Part shown: positions 43,856 through 52,722 of the stretch, one piece after another | Layout of the letters: the number at the start of each line of letters is the position of its first letter | How positions within the stretch are numbered: position 1 is the first letter of the stretch | Assembly (NCBI RefSeq): GCF_022879595.1 | Contig: NZ_CP084265.1 | Location: forward strand, 1,488,001 to 1,552,000 | Source of the DNA: Caballeronia sp. Lep1P3 | GTDB taxonomy: Bacteria; Pseudomonadota; Gammaproteobacteria; Burkholderiales; Burkholderiaceae | Direction of reading: 5' to 3' | Length of the DNA: 64,000 nt | The notes under the pieces: model-generated | The model's input: only the letters and a program-made list of their open reading frames with translations | What the model was told of the DNA's origin: nothing | The model's database searches: none | Made by a program: the position numbers and the translations under genes

Positions 43856-45457
43856 TGTCCCCGCTAAGTTCAAATGTCGCGGTGCCAGCTAAATACAAAT
43901 GTCGCGTTTTGCACCGATGTTTGGCTTACTTTCATTCCGGTTGCGGGGTCGGGGCGGCGCAGCCGCCTCCCGTTCCCGCATGGCTTTTGCGCTGACTTCG
44001 AGAATCGCTTCGTTCATGTCGGTGATGCTCAGTGCACGTTGCTTCTTCAGTCCTTCAAGCGCTTTCTTGGCTCGAACCTGTTCACCACGATGCGTGCGTG
44101 ACGGCGCATCGGAGGCACGACGATCATCGCGTTTGGCCTGCAGGAGTCGCGCAGCTTCGAGTGCATGTGCCAGCCGCTTGTTCTCGACTTCCGCACCCTG
44201 ATCGATCCGTGCAATGCGGTCATACGTGGCGCAAGCGAGCACTTCGCCATCCGCCTGCACCTCGACCTCACCATCCGGGTACTCGACCACTTCAACCTGC
44301 TGGTGAATCAGCCGGCGGTTCGCAGGCGTGTCTTCCAACAAGTACATCACTCGGTCGTATTGCACCGTCAGCGCGTGCGTGACCTTGCGCCAGACGCGGT
44401 GCGTCAGGGACTGGCGGAGATCGTCATCGTCACGCAGCGGTCGATGGGCATCGTGATCGCTCTTGGGCGGGCGACCAAAACGGCGATTGAAATCGGCGAT
44501 GAAGGAGGGCGCATAAGCGTTGGCTGCCTCCCAAGTGCTGATGTCCCGTAGCCGAAGCTCCTTGACCAGCCGGTCCTGTAGCGTCAGGTTGGCGCGTTCC
44601 ACCCGTCCCTTGGCCTGACTCGTGTTCGCACAAAACGCGTCGATGTTCAGCTCGTACAAGGCCCGGCCGAATTGCGTCACGCCTTTGCCTGCCGTGCTCG
44701 AGCGGTTCTTGACGTAGAAGACGCCGGCCTTGTCGCTGTAGAAGGCGATCGGCTTGCCGTGGGTCGTTAGATACTTCGAGAGCGCCTCGAAATAGCTGAA
44801 GGTCGACTCGGTCGCGGTGAAATGCAGCGTCATCAGCCGACCCGTCGCATCGTCGATGAACACCAGCAGCGTGCAGGGCGGCGCCCGGTCTTCGAACCAC
44901 CGATGTTCGCTGCCATCGATCTGGATCAGCTCGCCCAGACACGCCCGGCGATTACGCGGCTGATGAATCCGCGGCGGGCGCTGCTTGCGCGGCACCCAGA
45001 GCCCCGCGGCCGTCATCAGCGCGCGAATGGTCTCGACCGCCAGCTTGATACCGTGACACTCGGCTAACTTCTCGGCCGCCAGCGTCGGACCAAAATCCGC
45101 GTAACGCTCGCGGATCAGCGCGATCGCGCGCTGCGCCACGCCTTCAGGCAGCCGATGATTCCCCGCGCGCCCGCGCTTGCCCGACACCAGACCGCGCGCA
45201 CCGTCTGCACAATAGCGCAGCACCAGGCGCTCGATCTGCCGCACACTCAGCCCCAGCCGTTCGGCAGCTTGCCCGGGCTTGAGCCGCCGCTCGGTCACGG
45301 CCTGAATCACTCTGAGCCGGTCCAACTCGCGCATCGACATCGTGATGGTCCCAGTGGTGTTCATCGCCAGCGCTCCTGAAACGCTTGTCTGGCAATGAAC
45401 CTACGTCGAAACACGACATTTCTATCTGGCGGAAATGCGACATTTCTATCTGGGACC
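43856..45457. mobile_element. ISNCY-family insertion sequence
   Basis: About 1.6 kb with one transposase gene. Both ends carry two copies of AAATGTCGC: at 43872-43880 and 43897-43905 on the left, and as the complement (GCGACATTT at 45437-45445 and a near copy ACGACATTT at 45413-45421) on the right. The outer ends are TGTCCCCGCTAAG and, inverted, GGTCCCAGATAG. No target duplication could be identified, so the exact boundaries are approximate. Confidence 0.8.
43889..45364 (-). CDS. ISNCY-family DDE transposase
   Basis: 491 residues, apparently intact. An N-terminal helix-turn-helix (LKPGQAAERLGLSVRQIERLV) is followed by an rve-type catalytic core. The DDE triad is D150 (LIQIDGSEHRW), D211 (FYSDKAGVF) and E256 (GRVERAN). 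The C-terminus is basic with PPRPRNRNESKPNIGAKRD. It reads toward the left end of the element. No frameshift is seen, so the element could still be active. Confidence 0.92.
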   Translation of the reverse strand: MNTTGTITMSMRELDRLRVIQAVTERRLKPGQAAERLGLSVRQIERLVLRYCADGARGLVSGKRGRAGNHRLPEGVAQRAIALIRERYADFGPTLAAEKLAECHGIKLAVETIRALMTAAGLWVPRKQRPPRIHQPRNRRACLGELIQIDGSEHRWFEDRAPPCTLLVFIDDATGRLMTLHFTATESTFSYFEALSKYLTTHGKPIAFYSDKAGVFYVKNRSSTAGKGVTQFGRALYELNIDAFCANTSQAKGRVERANLTLQDRLVKELRLRDISTWEAANAYAPSFIADFNRRFGRPPKSDHDAHRPLRDDDDLRQSLTHRVWRKVTHALTVQYDRVMYLLEDTPANRRLIHQQVEVVEYPDGEVEVQADGEVLACATYDRIARIDQGAEVENKRLAHALEAARLLQAKRDDRRASDAPSRTHRGEQVRAKKALEGLKKQRALSITDMNEAILEVSAKAMREREAAAPPRPRNRNESKPNIGAKRDICI

Positions 45458-45515
45458 TACAAACAAAACATCGCTAATTTGTCTTATGTCAACTTAGTTA
45501 ATCGCGCCGGAAGCA

Positions 45516-46805
45516 TCACTTCATCTCCCGCACGCGCCCCAGCAAGAACGCCTTCTCGCGCGCATTCCTGGCAAGCGCCGCCGCGCGCGCAAACTCCTCG
45601 CGCGCCTCGTCCCGCCGTCCGAGCCGCGCGAGCAAATCCGCGCGCACGCCCGGCAGCCAGTGATAGCACTTCAGCGCATCGACGCCGCGCAGCCGGTCGA
45701 CGATTCTCAGCGCCGCCAGCGGTCCATCCGCCATGCTCACCGCGACCGCGCGATTCAGTTCGACGACCGGCGTCGGCGCGACGTGCATCAACGCATCGTA
45801 AAGCGCGACGATCGCCGGCCAGTCCGTGTCGGCGGCGCTCGCCGCGCGCGCGTGACAGGCCGCGAGCGCCGCTTGCAGCGCATACACGCCGCGCGCACCG
45901 CCGAGCGCCTCGGCCCGAGCGAGCGCGGCGAGTCCGCGCCGGATCAGCAGCGGGTCCCATCGGCTGCGATCCTGATCCGGCAACAGGACCGGACGGCCTT
46001 CGCGATCCACACGCGCCTTCGTGCGCGACGCCTGCAATTCCATCAGCGCGACAAGTCCGTGGACCTCGCTTTCGTGCGGCATCAGTTCGGCCAGGATGCG
46101 CCCGAGCCGCAGCGCGTCCTCGCACAGCGCGGGACGCATCCAGTCGTCACCGGCCGTCGCCGCATAGCCTTCGTTGAAAATCAGGTAGATGACTTCCAGC
46201 ACGGCCGAAAGCCGCGCCGTGCGCTGCTCCGCCTTCGGCACCTCGAACGGCACGCGCGCGGCCGACAACGCGCGCTTCGCCCGCACGATGCGTTGCGCGA
46301 TGGTCGGCTCCGGCGCGAGAAACGCACGCGCGATTTCGTCGGTAGTGAGGCCGCCGATGAGCCGCAGCGTCATCGCCACGCGCGCATCCAGCGACAGCAC
46401 CGGATGGCACGCCGTGAACACCAGCCGGAGCAGATCGTCGCCGATGTCGTCCTCGCGCGCGGCGTCGAGCGAATCGACGAAATCCGGGGTGATGTGGCGC
46501 TCCTGCGCGTCGAGATCGCGGCCCAGCTCTTCGTGTTTGCGCGCGTGGAGCGCGTGTTGCCGCAGCCTGTCGAGCGCCCTGTTCTTCGCCGTCGTCATCA
46601 GCCACGCTCCCGGTTTGTCGGGCACGCCCGCGACGCTCCAGTGCTCGAGCGCCGCGACGAACGCGTCCTGCGCCAGCTCTTGCGCGAGCGCCACGTCCCG
46701 CACGACGCGCGCCACGCTCGCGATCACCTTCGCCGATTCCATGCGCCATACCGCGTCGATGGTTCGCCGCGTCGCCGTTTCGCGCTCGTCCAATGGACCG
46801 CTCAC
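45516..46805 (-). CDS. ECF42-type RNA polymerase sigma factor with C-terminal extension
   Basis: 429 residues. The sigma2 region is seen in VARVVRDVALAQELAQDAFVAALEHW and KPGAWLMTTAKNRALDRLR, the sigma4 region in GGLTTDEIARAFLAPEPTIAQRIVRAKRAL. A DUF6596/TPR-like extension follows (FNEGYAATAGDD, ALCEDALRLGRILAELMP). ECF42 sigmas have no membrane anti-sigma; they are linked to DGPF (YCII) proteins, which are present here. The start is GTG at 46803-46805, overlapping the stop of the VOC gene (GTGA). Confidence 0.93.
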   Translation of the reverse strand: MSGPLDERETATRRTIDAVWRMESAKVIASVARVVRDVALAQELAQDAFVAALEHWSVAGVPDKPGAWLMTTAKNRALDRLRQHALHARKHEELGRDLDAQERHITPDFVDSLDAAREDDIGDDLLRLVFTACHPVLSLDARVAMTLRLIGGLTTDEIARAFLAPEPTIAQRIVRAKRALSAARVPFEVPKAEQRTARLSAVLEVIYLIFNEGYAATAGDDWMRPALCEDALRLGRILAELMPHESEVHGLVALMELQASRTKARVDREGRPVLLPDQDRSRWDPLLIRRGLAALARAEALGGARGVYALQAALAACHARAASAADTDWPAIVALYDALMHVAPTPVVELNRAVAVSMADGPLAALRIVDRLRGVDALKCYHWLPGVRADLLARLGRRDEAREEFARAAALARNAREKAFLLGRVREMK

Positions 46806-47200
46806 GCCGCTTCCGCGCTCATGTGCACGAGTTCCCAGATGTGGCCGTCGAGGTCTTCGAAGCCGTGGCCGTACATGAAGCCGTGATCCTGCGGCGCGCG
46901 AGGCGCGCGTCCGCCGGCGGCGAGCGCCTTCGCGACGAGTTCATCGACTTCCGCCCTGCTCTCGCACGACAGACAAATCAGCGTTTCCACGCTCTCGTGC
47001 GCATCGACGAGCGCCTTATCGGTGAAAGTGCGAAAAAACGGCTCGACGAGCAGCATCGCGAAGATGTTCTCACCGATGACGAGGCACGCGGCGTCTTCGT
47101 TCGTGAAGGCCGGATCGAACGCGAGGCCGAGCGCCTTGAAGAAGGTCATCGAACGCTTGAGGTCCCGAACCGGGAGATTCACGAAGATCTGCTTGTGCAT
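46802..47200 (-). CDS. VOC family (glyoxalase-like) protein
   Basis: 132 residues with paired beta-alpha-beta modules. It begins MHKQIFVNLPVRDLKRSMTFFKALGLAF and ends GHGFEDLDGHIWELVHMSAEA, with E near the metal position. It overlaps the sigma factor start and so is translated with it. VOC proteins are common partners of ECF42 loci; a role as a sensor or as an enzyme is possible. CGGAG precedes the ATG. Confidence 0.9.
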   Translation of the reverse strand: MHKQIFVNLPVRDLKRSMTFFKALGLAFDPAFTNEDAACLVIGENIFAMLLVEPFFRTFTDKALVDAHESVETLICLSCESRAEVDELVAKALAAGGRAPRAPQDHGFMYGHGFEDLDGHIWELVHMSAEAA

Positions 47201-47274
47201 GGCGCGGCTCCGGTGTGACTGCTGTGCTTCCACGACGATCGGGCGAGGTAAAAATCGACATCGCGACATCGCCC

Positions 47275-47628
47275 TCACAAATAACACGGTCCGACCTTGC
47301 GGACTTCGACCGCACACCATGCCGCCGCCGGGCATTGCGCCGCGATCGCGACGGCTTCGGCGTGCGTCTCGCAGTCGAGCAGGAAAAAGCCGCCGATCAT
47401 CTCCTTCGTCTCGGCGAACGGCCCATCGATGATTCTCGCGCGGCCATCGACGTTCGCCACGCGCGATGCATCCGCCAGGGACGTCAACGATTCGCATGCC
47501 CGCAGCACGCCGCGCGAACTCAGTTCCCCGGCGAACTCCGTCATCGCGCGATACGCCTCGCGCCCTTCTTCCGGCGTGCGCTCCGCACGCTGCCCGACCG
47601 GTTCGACGATGAGCAACAGAAAAGCCAC
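47275..47628 (-). CDS. YCII-related (DGPF domain) protein
   Basis: 117 residues. The family signature DGPFAETKEMIGGFFLLDC is complete. It starts with GTG at 47626-47628, six bases after AAGGAG. It is the first gene of the three-gene unit YCII-VOC-sigma. DGPF proteins are proposed to affect activity of ECF42 sigma factors, but the mechanism is not settled. Confidence 0.92.
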   Translation of the reverse strand: MAFLLLIVEPVGQRAERTPEEGREAYRAMTEFAGELSSRGVLRACESLTSLADASRVANVDGRARIIDGPFAETKEMIGGFFLLDCETHAEAVAIAAQCPAAAWCAVEVRKVGPCYL

Positions 47629-47941
47629 GGCGGTCTCCTTTTTGATCGTTCGTGCCCAAATGAAGGTAAACCGTCAGGCGCTTATGGGCAACTCGCAATT
47701 GCAGGAAATGGTAGGACAATAGTCTCTATTTATCCTACGTTACACGAAGTTACGCCCTTTTGCGTGCCGACCGGCAGCAATCCGCGTACTATTTGCCCGC
47801 GTTTCGGAGCTGTCCCGCTTTCTGCGTAACCTCTACCGATTTCGCATCTGACCATCCGATGCCGTGCGCGCGCTGACGCCAACGTTTGCGCGCGCATGCT
47901 GTCTCGCCGGCCATCGCGTCCGGCACCTCTCCCAAAGAAAA
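47629..47941. promoter_or_regulatory. 313-bp divergent region between the ECF operon and a lipoprotein gene
   Basis: No gene is supported. It should contain the promoter of the ECF unit (possibly self-recognised) and that of the glycosidase gene; I could not assign boxes. The part at 47690-47770 is AT-rich. Confidence 0.4.
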
Positions 47942-49867
47942 ATGAAGAAGAATCCTTTCCTGCTTTCGACGCTCGTCGTCGCGCTCGCCGGTTGCGGCGG
48001 CAACGACGCCTCCTCGCCCGCTTCGGTCACGAACGCGCAAAACGCATCCGCCGACGCGGCGTCCCCGAACACCGCCGACGCCGTCGCCAAGGCGAGCGCC
48101 AAAACCGCGCTGACGTGCGGCTCGCCGGCGGTGTCGTCGGCATCGGGCGGCGGCGCGAAGATCACCGCGGACACGCCCAGCAGCGACGGCTCGCGCATGT
48201 TCGCAACCGGCGCGAAGTTCCAGGTGGCGATCGTCACGCGTCCCGGTTCCGCCGACACGCTCAAATGGACCATCGCCGATGCGCTCGGCAAGACGGCCGC
48301 GAGCGGCAGTTTCGCCGCGCCCGCCGCCGCCACGAAAACCACCCTCACCTGCTCGTCGACGATCGCGGGCTACTTCGCGGTGTCCGCGACGCTCGCCGCT
48401 CACGGCGGACAAGTGCAGACGGCCGGCACGCGTCCGAACGGCATCGCGACCTTCGGCGTGATCCCGAACCTCGCGGGCGTGATTCCCGCCGTCACGTACA
48501 CGAAGCAGGAGCAGCATCGCTTCGGCATGCAGGGCTTCAACGACAACGGCACGATGCTCGACGCGCTCGGCATTTCGTCGACGATCGACGACCGCCAGAT
48601 GTTCGTGATGGAGCCGAACGGCCGCAACACCTTCAACCCGAACGCGAACAACCTCGACCCGTTCTACACGTCCGGCAAGATCATGCGTCTCGTTCGTCTC
48701 GACGGGATTCCCGGCAGCGCGAGCTCGCACGGCCTCAACCCGGACTACAGCTACGCTCCGAACGACCTCTCCTACTTCGCGAACTACATGAGCCGCGTCG
48801 GACAGGAAACGGAAGCGATCCGCGCGCGCTATTACCCGACGATGTCGGCGAACTACTATCAGGTGACGTGGGAGCCGATCACCACCTGGCAGGACACGGA
48901 CGCGAACTTCGTCGCGCTCTACAAGGCGGCGTATCAGGGGCTGCATGCGAAAGATCCGCACGCGGTGGTGATGGGGCCGGCCGAGCCGTTCCCGTCGCTC
49001 ACGACGGACCGCCTGAAAAGCCTCGCGCCGCTCGGCTACGCGAAGTATCTCGACGGCATCGCGACGCACGGCTATTACGACGCGGGCACGTCGCCGTCGC
49101 ATCCGCCGGAGCGTCATCACACCGACGCGAATCCCGCCGATGCCGCGAACTCGCTGCTCAACGAAATGCGCAATCTGCGCGCGGAAATGGCGAAGGACTA
49201 CAAGCCGAACATGAAGCTCTTCGTGACCGAGACGGGCATCAGCTACGACACGGGCGCGAAGTACGGCCCGAACTATCCGTCGCAGAACATTCTGTTCGCG
49301 CACGGCGCGGTGACGGCGCGCGCGCACATCATTCTGCTCGGCGAAGGCGCGGATCAGACCTACGTGTTCTTCGGCCCGGACTTTCCCGGCGAGCCGGGCT
49401 ACGGCACGTTCTTCGATCTCGATCATCCGCAGGCGGAGTTCGGCACGACGAACATGAGCCCGAAGCCCGCCGCGATGGAAGTCGCCGCGATGACGCGCGT
49501 GCTCGACGGCACCACGACGCTCGGCCCGGTCAACCCGTTGCCCTCGGGCGTCTACGCCTACGCGTTCCAGCAACTCGGCAACGGCAAGATCATCACCGCG
49601 CTCTGGACGCACAACAACGCGGTCTGGCCGGCATCGAACGGCAGCTTCAGCGCGACTTACAGCACCGCGTACAAGCTGAATGTCGATGCCGCCGGCGCGA
49701 GCGGCACGGTGCAGATCATCGACGCGATGGGCAACGTATCGAGCGCGCCGTACACGAACGGCGTGGTGACGCTCACGCTCACGGAGTCGCCGCAGTATGT
49801 CGTCTCGACGAACGCGGACGTCGCGAAGAAGAACGCGACGAAGCCGCAGGGCTATGTGGGCATGTAA
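47942..49867 (+). CDS. secreted GH39-like glycosidase, lipoprotein, 641 aa
   Basis: The N-terminal lipobox VALAGC predicts a lipid anchor. A Ser/Ala-rich linker and a small beta domain come first. A clan GH-A barrel follows, with a probable acid/base E311 in VTWEPIT and a nucleophile E430 in VTETGISY, and a beta-rich C-terminal domain. It may cut polysaccharide like the PslG-type enzyme 10 kb to the left. No exact family was recognised. The ATG was chosen because it gives a proper lipoprotein signal. Confidence 0.72.
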   Translation: MKKNPFLLSTLVVALAGCGGNDASSPASVTNAQNASADAASPNTADAVAKASAKTALTCGSPAVSSASGGGAKITADTPSSDGSRMFATGAKFQVAIVTRPGSADTLKWTIADALGKTAASGSFAAPAAATKTTLTCSSTIAGYFAVSATLAAHGGQVQTAGTRPNGIATFGVIPNLAGVIPAVTYTKQEQHRFGMQGFNDNGTMLDALGISSTIDDRQMFVMEPNGRNTFNPNANNLDPFYTSGKIMRLVRLDGIPGSASSHGLNPDYSYAPNDLSYFANYMSRVGQETEAIRARYYPTMSANYYQVTWEPITTWQDTDANFVALYKAAYQGLHAKDPHAVVMGPAEPFPSLTTDRLKSLAPLGYAKYLDGIATHGYYDAGTSPSHPPERHHTDANPADAANSLLNEMRNLRAEMAKDYKPNMKLFVTETGISYDTGAKYGPNYPSQNILFAHGAVTARAHIILLGEGADQTYVFFGPDFPGEPGYGTFFDLDHPQAEFGTTNMSPKPAAMEVAAMTRVLDGTTTLGPVNPLPSGVYAYAFQQLGNGKIITALWTHNNAVWPASNGSFSATYSTAYKLNVDAAGASGTVQIIDAMGNVSSAPYTNGVVTLTLTESPQYVVSTNADVAKKNATKPQGYVGM

Positions 49868-49900
49868 GTCGGCGTAAAGGCGCGCGCCGCGTTCCGCGAT

Positions 49901-51568
49901 TCAGGGCGCGGCGCAACGAAAGCTCGCCGCGAGGCTGACGCTTCCCTTGCCGGCATAACGCGGATAGCCGGGATACCGGCAGATGGGCCGCGTGCGCCCG
50001 TTCGTGGCGGGCGCGATGTCGCTGCCGACGAGCGTCTCGGGCGCGACGCCGTTGGTCACCCAGTCGTCGAGCGCGCCGAGTTCGTCCCACGCGGGAATGA
50101 ATACGCCGTTGCCGTGCTGAAAGCCCGGCACCATGTAGAGCCGCATGAACGAATCGACCGCTTCCTGTCCGTAACGCTCGATGAGCGCGCGGAAGAACGC
50201 GATCGTCTGGTTCGGGCTGATGACTTCGTCGGCGAGGCCGTGCATCGCGATGAGCTTGCCGCCGTGCGCGATGAACGCCGTGAAATCCGGGTTCATCGCG
50301 CCGACCGTGAAGGCGAGCGTGACGAGCCGCTGACGGTAGCGGCCCGGGTTGTCGATGTCGAAGGCGAGCGCGCTGTAAGCGGGATCGCGCGTGACGAAGT
50401 GGCGGATATAGGCATCGCCCTGCGCGAACAGATAGCCGTTGGCGGCGAACGTGGGCGGGTTCAGGAGCGTCGGTGAATCGCCGAGACCGAGCACGCCGGA
50501 GAAATCGACGCCCTGGAACACGTTGTAGCCGGGATAGTCGTCCACGCCATACGCGAGCGCATACGGCATCGTGAGGCCGTCGCGCAGCAGTTCGAGCGTG
50601 TCGAGCTGCGCGTCGGAAAGACAACTGTCGCGCAATGACGGACGCTGTCCGTTCGCGCATCGCAGCGACGCGATGATCTGCGGCTCCAGTTTCCTGCACG
50701 CTTCCACGTTCCCGACGATGCCGTCCGCGAGGCCGTCGAGCCTGTCGCACTCGTGCATGACCGTCTCGAACACGCGCCGCTGCTGCGCGAGCCCGACGAA
50801 GCCGCCCGGCTTCGCATACGACGCCTGTCCCACTTTCACGCCCAGAAGCCGCACGCCCGAGAAGTTGATGGCGGGCGCATTGGCGATCACGCCGTCGTAG
50901 TCGTCGGGAAAGCGTTCGATCACCGTGAAGCCTTCGCGCCCGCCCGTCGAGCCGCCCGCGAAATAGATCTTGTCCGGCTTGCGCCCGTAGCCCATGTCGA
51001 TGAGCGCTAGCGCGACATCGCGCGTTTTCTTGAGATGCGCGAAGCCGAAATTGACGATGGCTTCGTCGTTCACCGCGAAGTCCGCGCGGCGCGAACTGCC
51101 GACGTGCCCGGAGTCCGACCCGAAGGTCGCATAGCCGCGCGCGAGCGGCGTCGAGTCGGGCGCGAAGGGCATCGGCTCCGTGCCGGAGACGAGCACGCCG
51201 TTGTAGCCGCCGCCGCCCATCTGCAGCGCGCGGCCGTTCCATCGGCTGGGCAGGTTCACTTCGAAGCGGATATCGGGCGTCGTCTCCTGAATGGCGCGCA
51301 CGATCCCGGTGATGCGGCAGTACTCGCCGTTGCGATTGCCCGGCGCCGCCGCCTTCACGACCGACGCCGTGACGATCAGCGCGCCGCGCGTCGGCAGCCC
51401 GATGATCGCGGCGGGAACGGTCTTGCCGGCGAGGTCGTCGCAATGTTTCGTCACGTAGGCGGCGGCGTGCGCGCGGGCGAGCGGCATCAGCGCGAGCGCG
51501 GCGGCGAGCAATAGCGCGTACACGCGGCGCCAGGCATCTGCGGCAAAGAGACGGCGAACGGAAGGCAC
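49901..51568 (-). CDS. tannase/feruloyl esterase family protein
   Basis: About 555 residues with a signal peptide (RRVYALLLAAALALMPLARAHA) leading into YVTKHCDDLAG. The catalytic Ser is in GGSTGGREGF, the Asp probably in GLADEVISP and the His in GFQHGNGV. CDRLDGLADGIVGNVEAC is the disulfide and calcium-binding motif of the family. It hydrolyses phenolic esters outside the cytoplasm. The start is uncertain: GTG at 51568 fits the signal peptide, while ATG at 51640 would add a leader. Confidence 0.85.
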   Translation of the reverse strand: MPSVRRLFAADAWRRVYALLLAAALALMPLARAHAAAYVTKHCDDLAGKTVPAAIIGLPTRGALIVTASVVKAAAPGNRNGEYCRITGIVRAIQETTPDIRFEVNLPSRWNGRALQMGGGGYNGVLVSGTEPMPFAPDSTPLARGYATFGSDSGHVGSSRRADFAVNDEAIVNFGFAHLKKTRDVALALIDMGYGRKPDKIYFAGGSTGGREGFTVIERFPDDYDGVIANAPAINFSGVRLLGVKVGQASYAKPGGFVGLAQQRRVFETVMHECDRLDGLADGIVGNVEACRKLEPQIIASLRCANGQRPSLRDSCLSDAQLDTLELLRDGLTMPYALAYGVDDYPGYNVFQGVDFSGVLGLGDSPTLLNPPTFAANGYLFAQGDAYIRHFVTRDPAYSALAFDIDNPGRYRQRLVTLAFTVGAMNPDFTAFIAHGGKLIAMHGLADEVISPNQTIAFFRALIERYGQEAVDSFMRLYMVPGFQHGNGVFIPAWDELGALDDWVTNGVAPETLVGSDIAPATNGRTRPICRYPGYPRYAGKGSVSLAASFRCAAP

Positions 51569-51707
51569 GGGCTGGAGTGGAGACCTGAGTGGACGGCTCA
51601 AGGGCCGCTCAATATATAAGAAGCGCTCTGCGATGACCATTCGGAGCCGCCATCCGGCGTTGCAGCGGCACAACCGCGCGCAAGCACGCTGCATGCCATA
51701 GCGTGCG

Positions 51708-52592
51708 CTACTCGCCGTCCCAGGCGCCGTCCCAGGCGCCGTCCCAGCCGCCGCGCAAGTCGCTGTCCTGCAATAGTTGAAGCAGCGTTTCGGCGGGCCG
51801 GCTCAGATGCTTCGCGCCGAACGCGATGAATTCGACTTCCGGCAAGTCCGGCAACTCCGCACGATTGACGGGCGGCGCGAGCCCGCGCCCGGCGAGGAAA
51901 TGCGAGCGCACGGTAAGCCCGAGGCCGCCGCGCGCCGCCGCGATGCAGCCCGCGTGACTGCTGCTCGTGCAGACCATTTGCCAGCGCGCGCCGGTCATCG
52001 CGAGGGAATCGAGCACCACGGCGCGCGTGACGCTCGGTTCCGCGACGAGAATCAGCGGCAGCGGCAGACTCATATCGACGACGGTCCCCGGTTTCGCGAG
52101 CCATTCCAGCCGGCCGCTGAAAAGCCGCGTTCCGCGCGCATCGCCGAGACGGCGCTTGCCGACCGCCAGATCCAGTTCGCCCGCATCGAGCAGTTGATAC
52201 AGCCGCCCGGTCATGCCGATGGTGATCTCCAGTTCGACGTCCGGATGCGTGTCGCGAAACGCCGCCAGCACGCTCGGCAGCGGCCCGAGCGCGAGATCGT
52301 CCGACGAACCGAGCCGCACGCGCCCGCGCAGCCGCGGCGAGCTGAACTGCGATTGCGCATGCGCCATCGCTTCGAGGATCACGCGGGCGTGGACGAGCAT
52401 CGCCTCGCCGTCGGCGGTGAGCGCGAGCGAATGCGTGTCGCGCACGAGAAGCCTGCGCCCGACGCTCTCCTCCAGGCGCCGGATATGCTCCGACACGCTG
52501 GACTGCCGCAGGCCGAGTTGACGGCCCGCCTCGGTGAAGCTGTTCGACCCGGCCACGGTCGCGAAGGTGTTCAGCCAGAGCGGATTGAGCAT
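51708..52592 (-). CDS. LysR family transcriptional regulator with repeat-expanded C-terminus
   Basis: 294 residues. MLNPLWLNTFATVAGSNSFTEAGRQLGLRQSSVSEHIRRLEE is the LysR helix-turn-helix. The effector domain follows. The last residues, GGWDGAWDGAWDGE, come from a 12-bp tandem repeat and are unlike the usual LysR end. A T-N11-A dyad lies 13 bp before the start. It is divergent from the MFS exporter and lies upstream, on the same strand, of the tannase-family gene, so these two are likely targets. Confidence 0.93.
   Translation of the reverse strand: MLNPLWLNTFATVAGSNSFTEAGRQLGLRQSSVSEHIRRLEESVGRRLLVRDTHSLALTADGEAMLVHARVILEAMAHAQSQFSSPRLRGRVRLGSSDDLALGPLPSVLAAFRDTHPDVELEITIGMTGRLYQLLDAGELDLAVGKRRLGDARGTRLFSGRLEWLAKPGTVVDMSLPLPLILVAEPSVTRAVVLDSLAMTGARWQMVCTSSSHAGCIAAARGGLGLTVRSHFLAGRGLAPPVNRAELPDLPEVEFIAFGAKHLSRPAETLLQLLQDSDLRGGWDGAWDGAWDGE
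51716..51752. repeat. three 12-bp tandem repeats at the end of the LysR gene
   Basis: The unit GCCGTCCCAGGC is repeated with one final variant (GCCGTCCCAGCC), coding for WDGA-type repeats. Copy-number change alters only the C-terminal tail. Confidence 0.85.
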
Positions 52593-52604
52593 GGCGGCAT
52601 TGTC

Positions 52605-52619
52605 ATCGGAAAATCCGAT
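52605..52619. promoter_or_regulatory. LysR-type T-N11-A dyad in the LysR/MFS intergenic region
   Basis: ATCGGA-AAA-TCCGAT is a perfect 6-bp inverted repeat with T52606-N11-A52618. It sits 13 bp upstream of the LysR start and about 100 bp from the MFS start, well placed for autoregulation and divergent control. Confidence 0.55.
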
Positions 52620-52722
52620 CGCAGTCAATGCGGTTAGCGGGCTTCCCGATAACGTGCCCGGTCACTAAAATTTCACGGTCGCGCTGCAACCGGCCGCGCG
52701 CCCCGCCTCATCACTTCTCCCC

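Noticed and set aside
43840..45475. Target-site duplication of the insertion element
   Set aside because: No equal short repeats could be seen flanking the ends; boundaries remain approximate.
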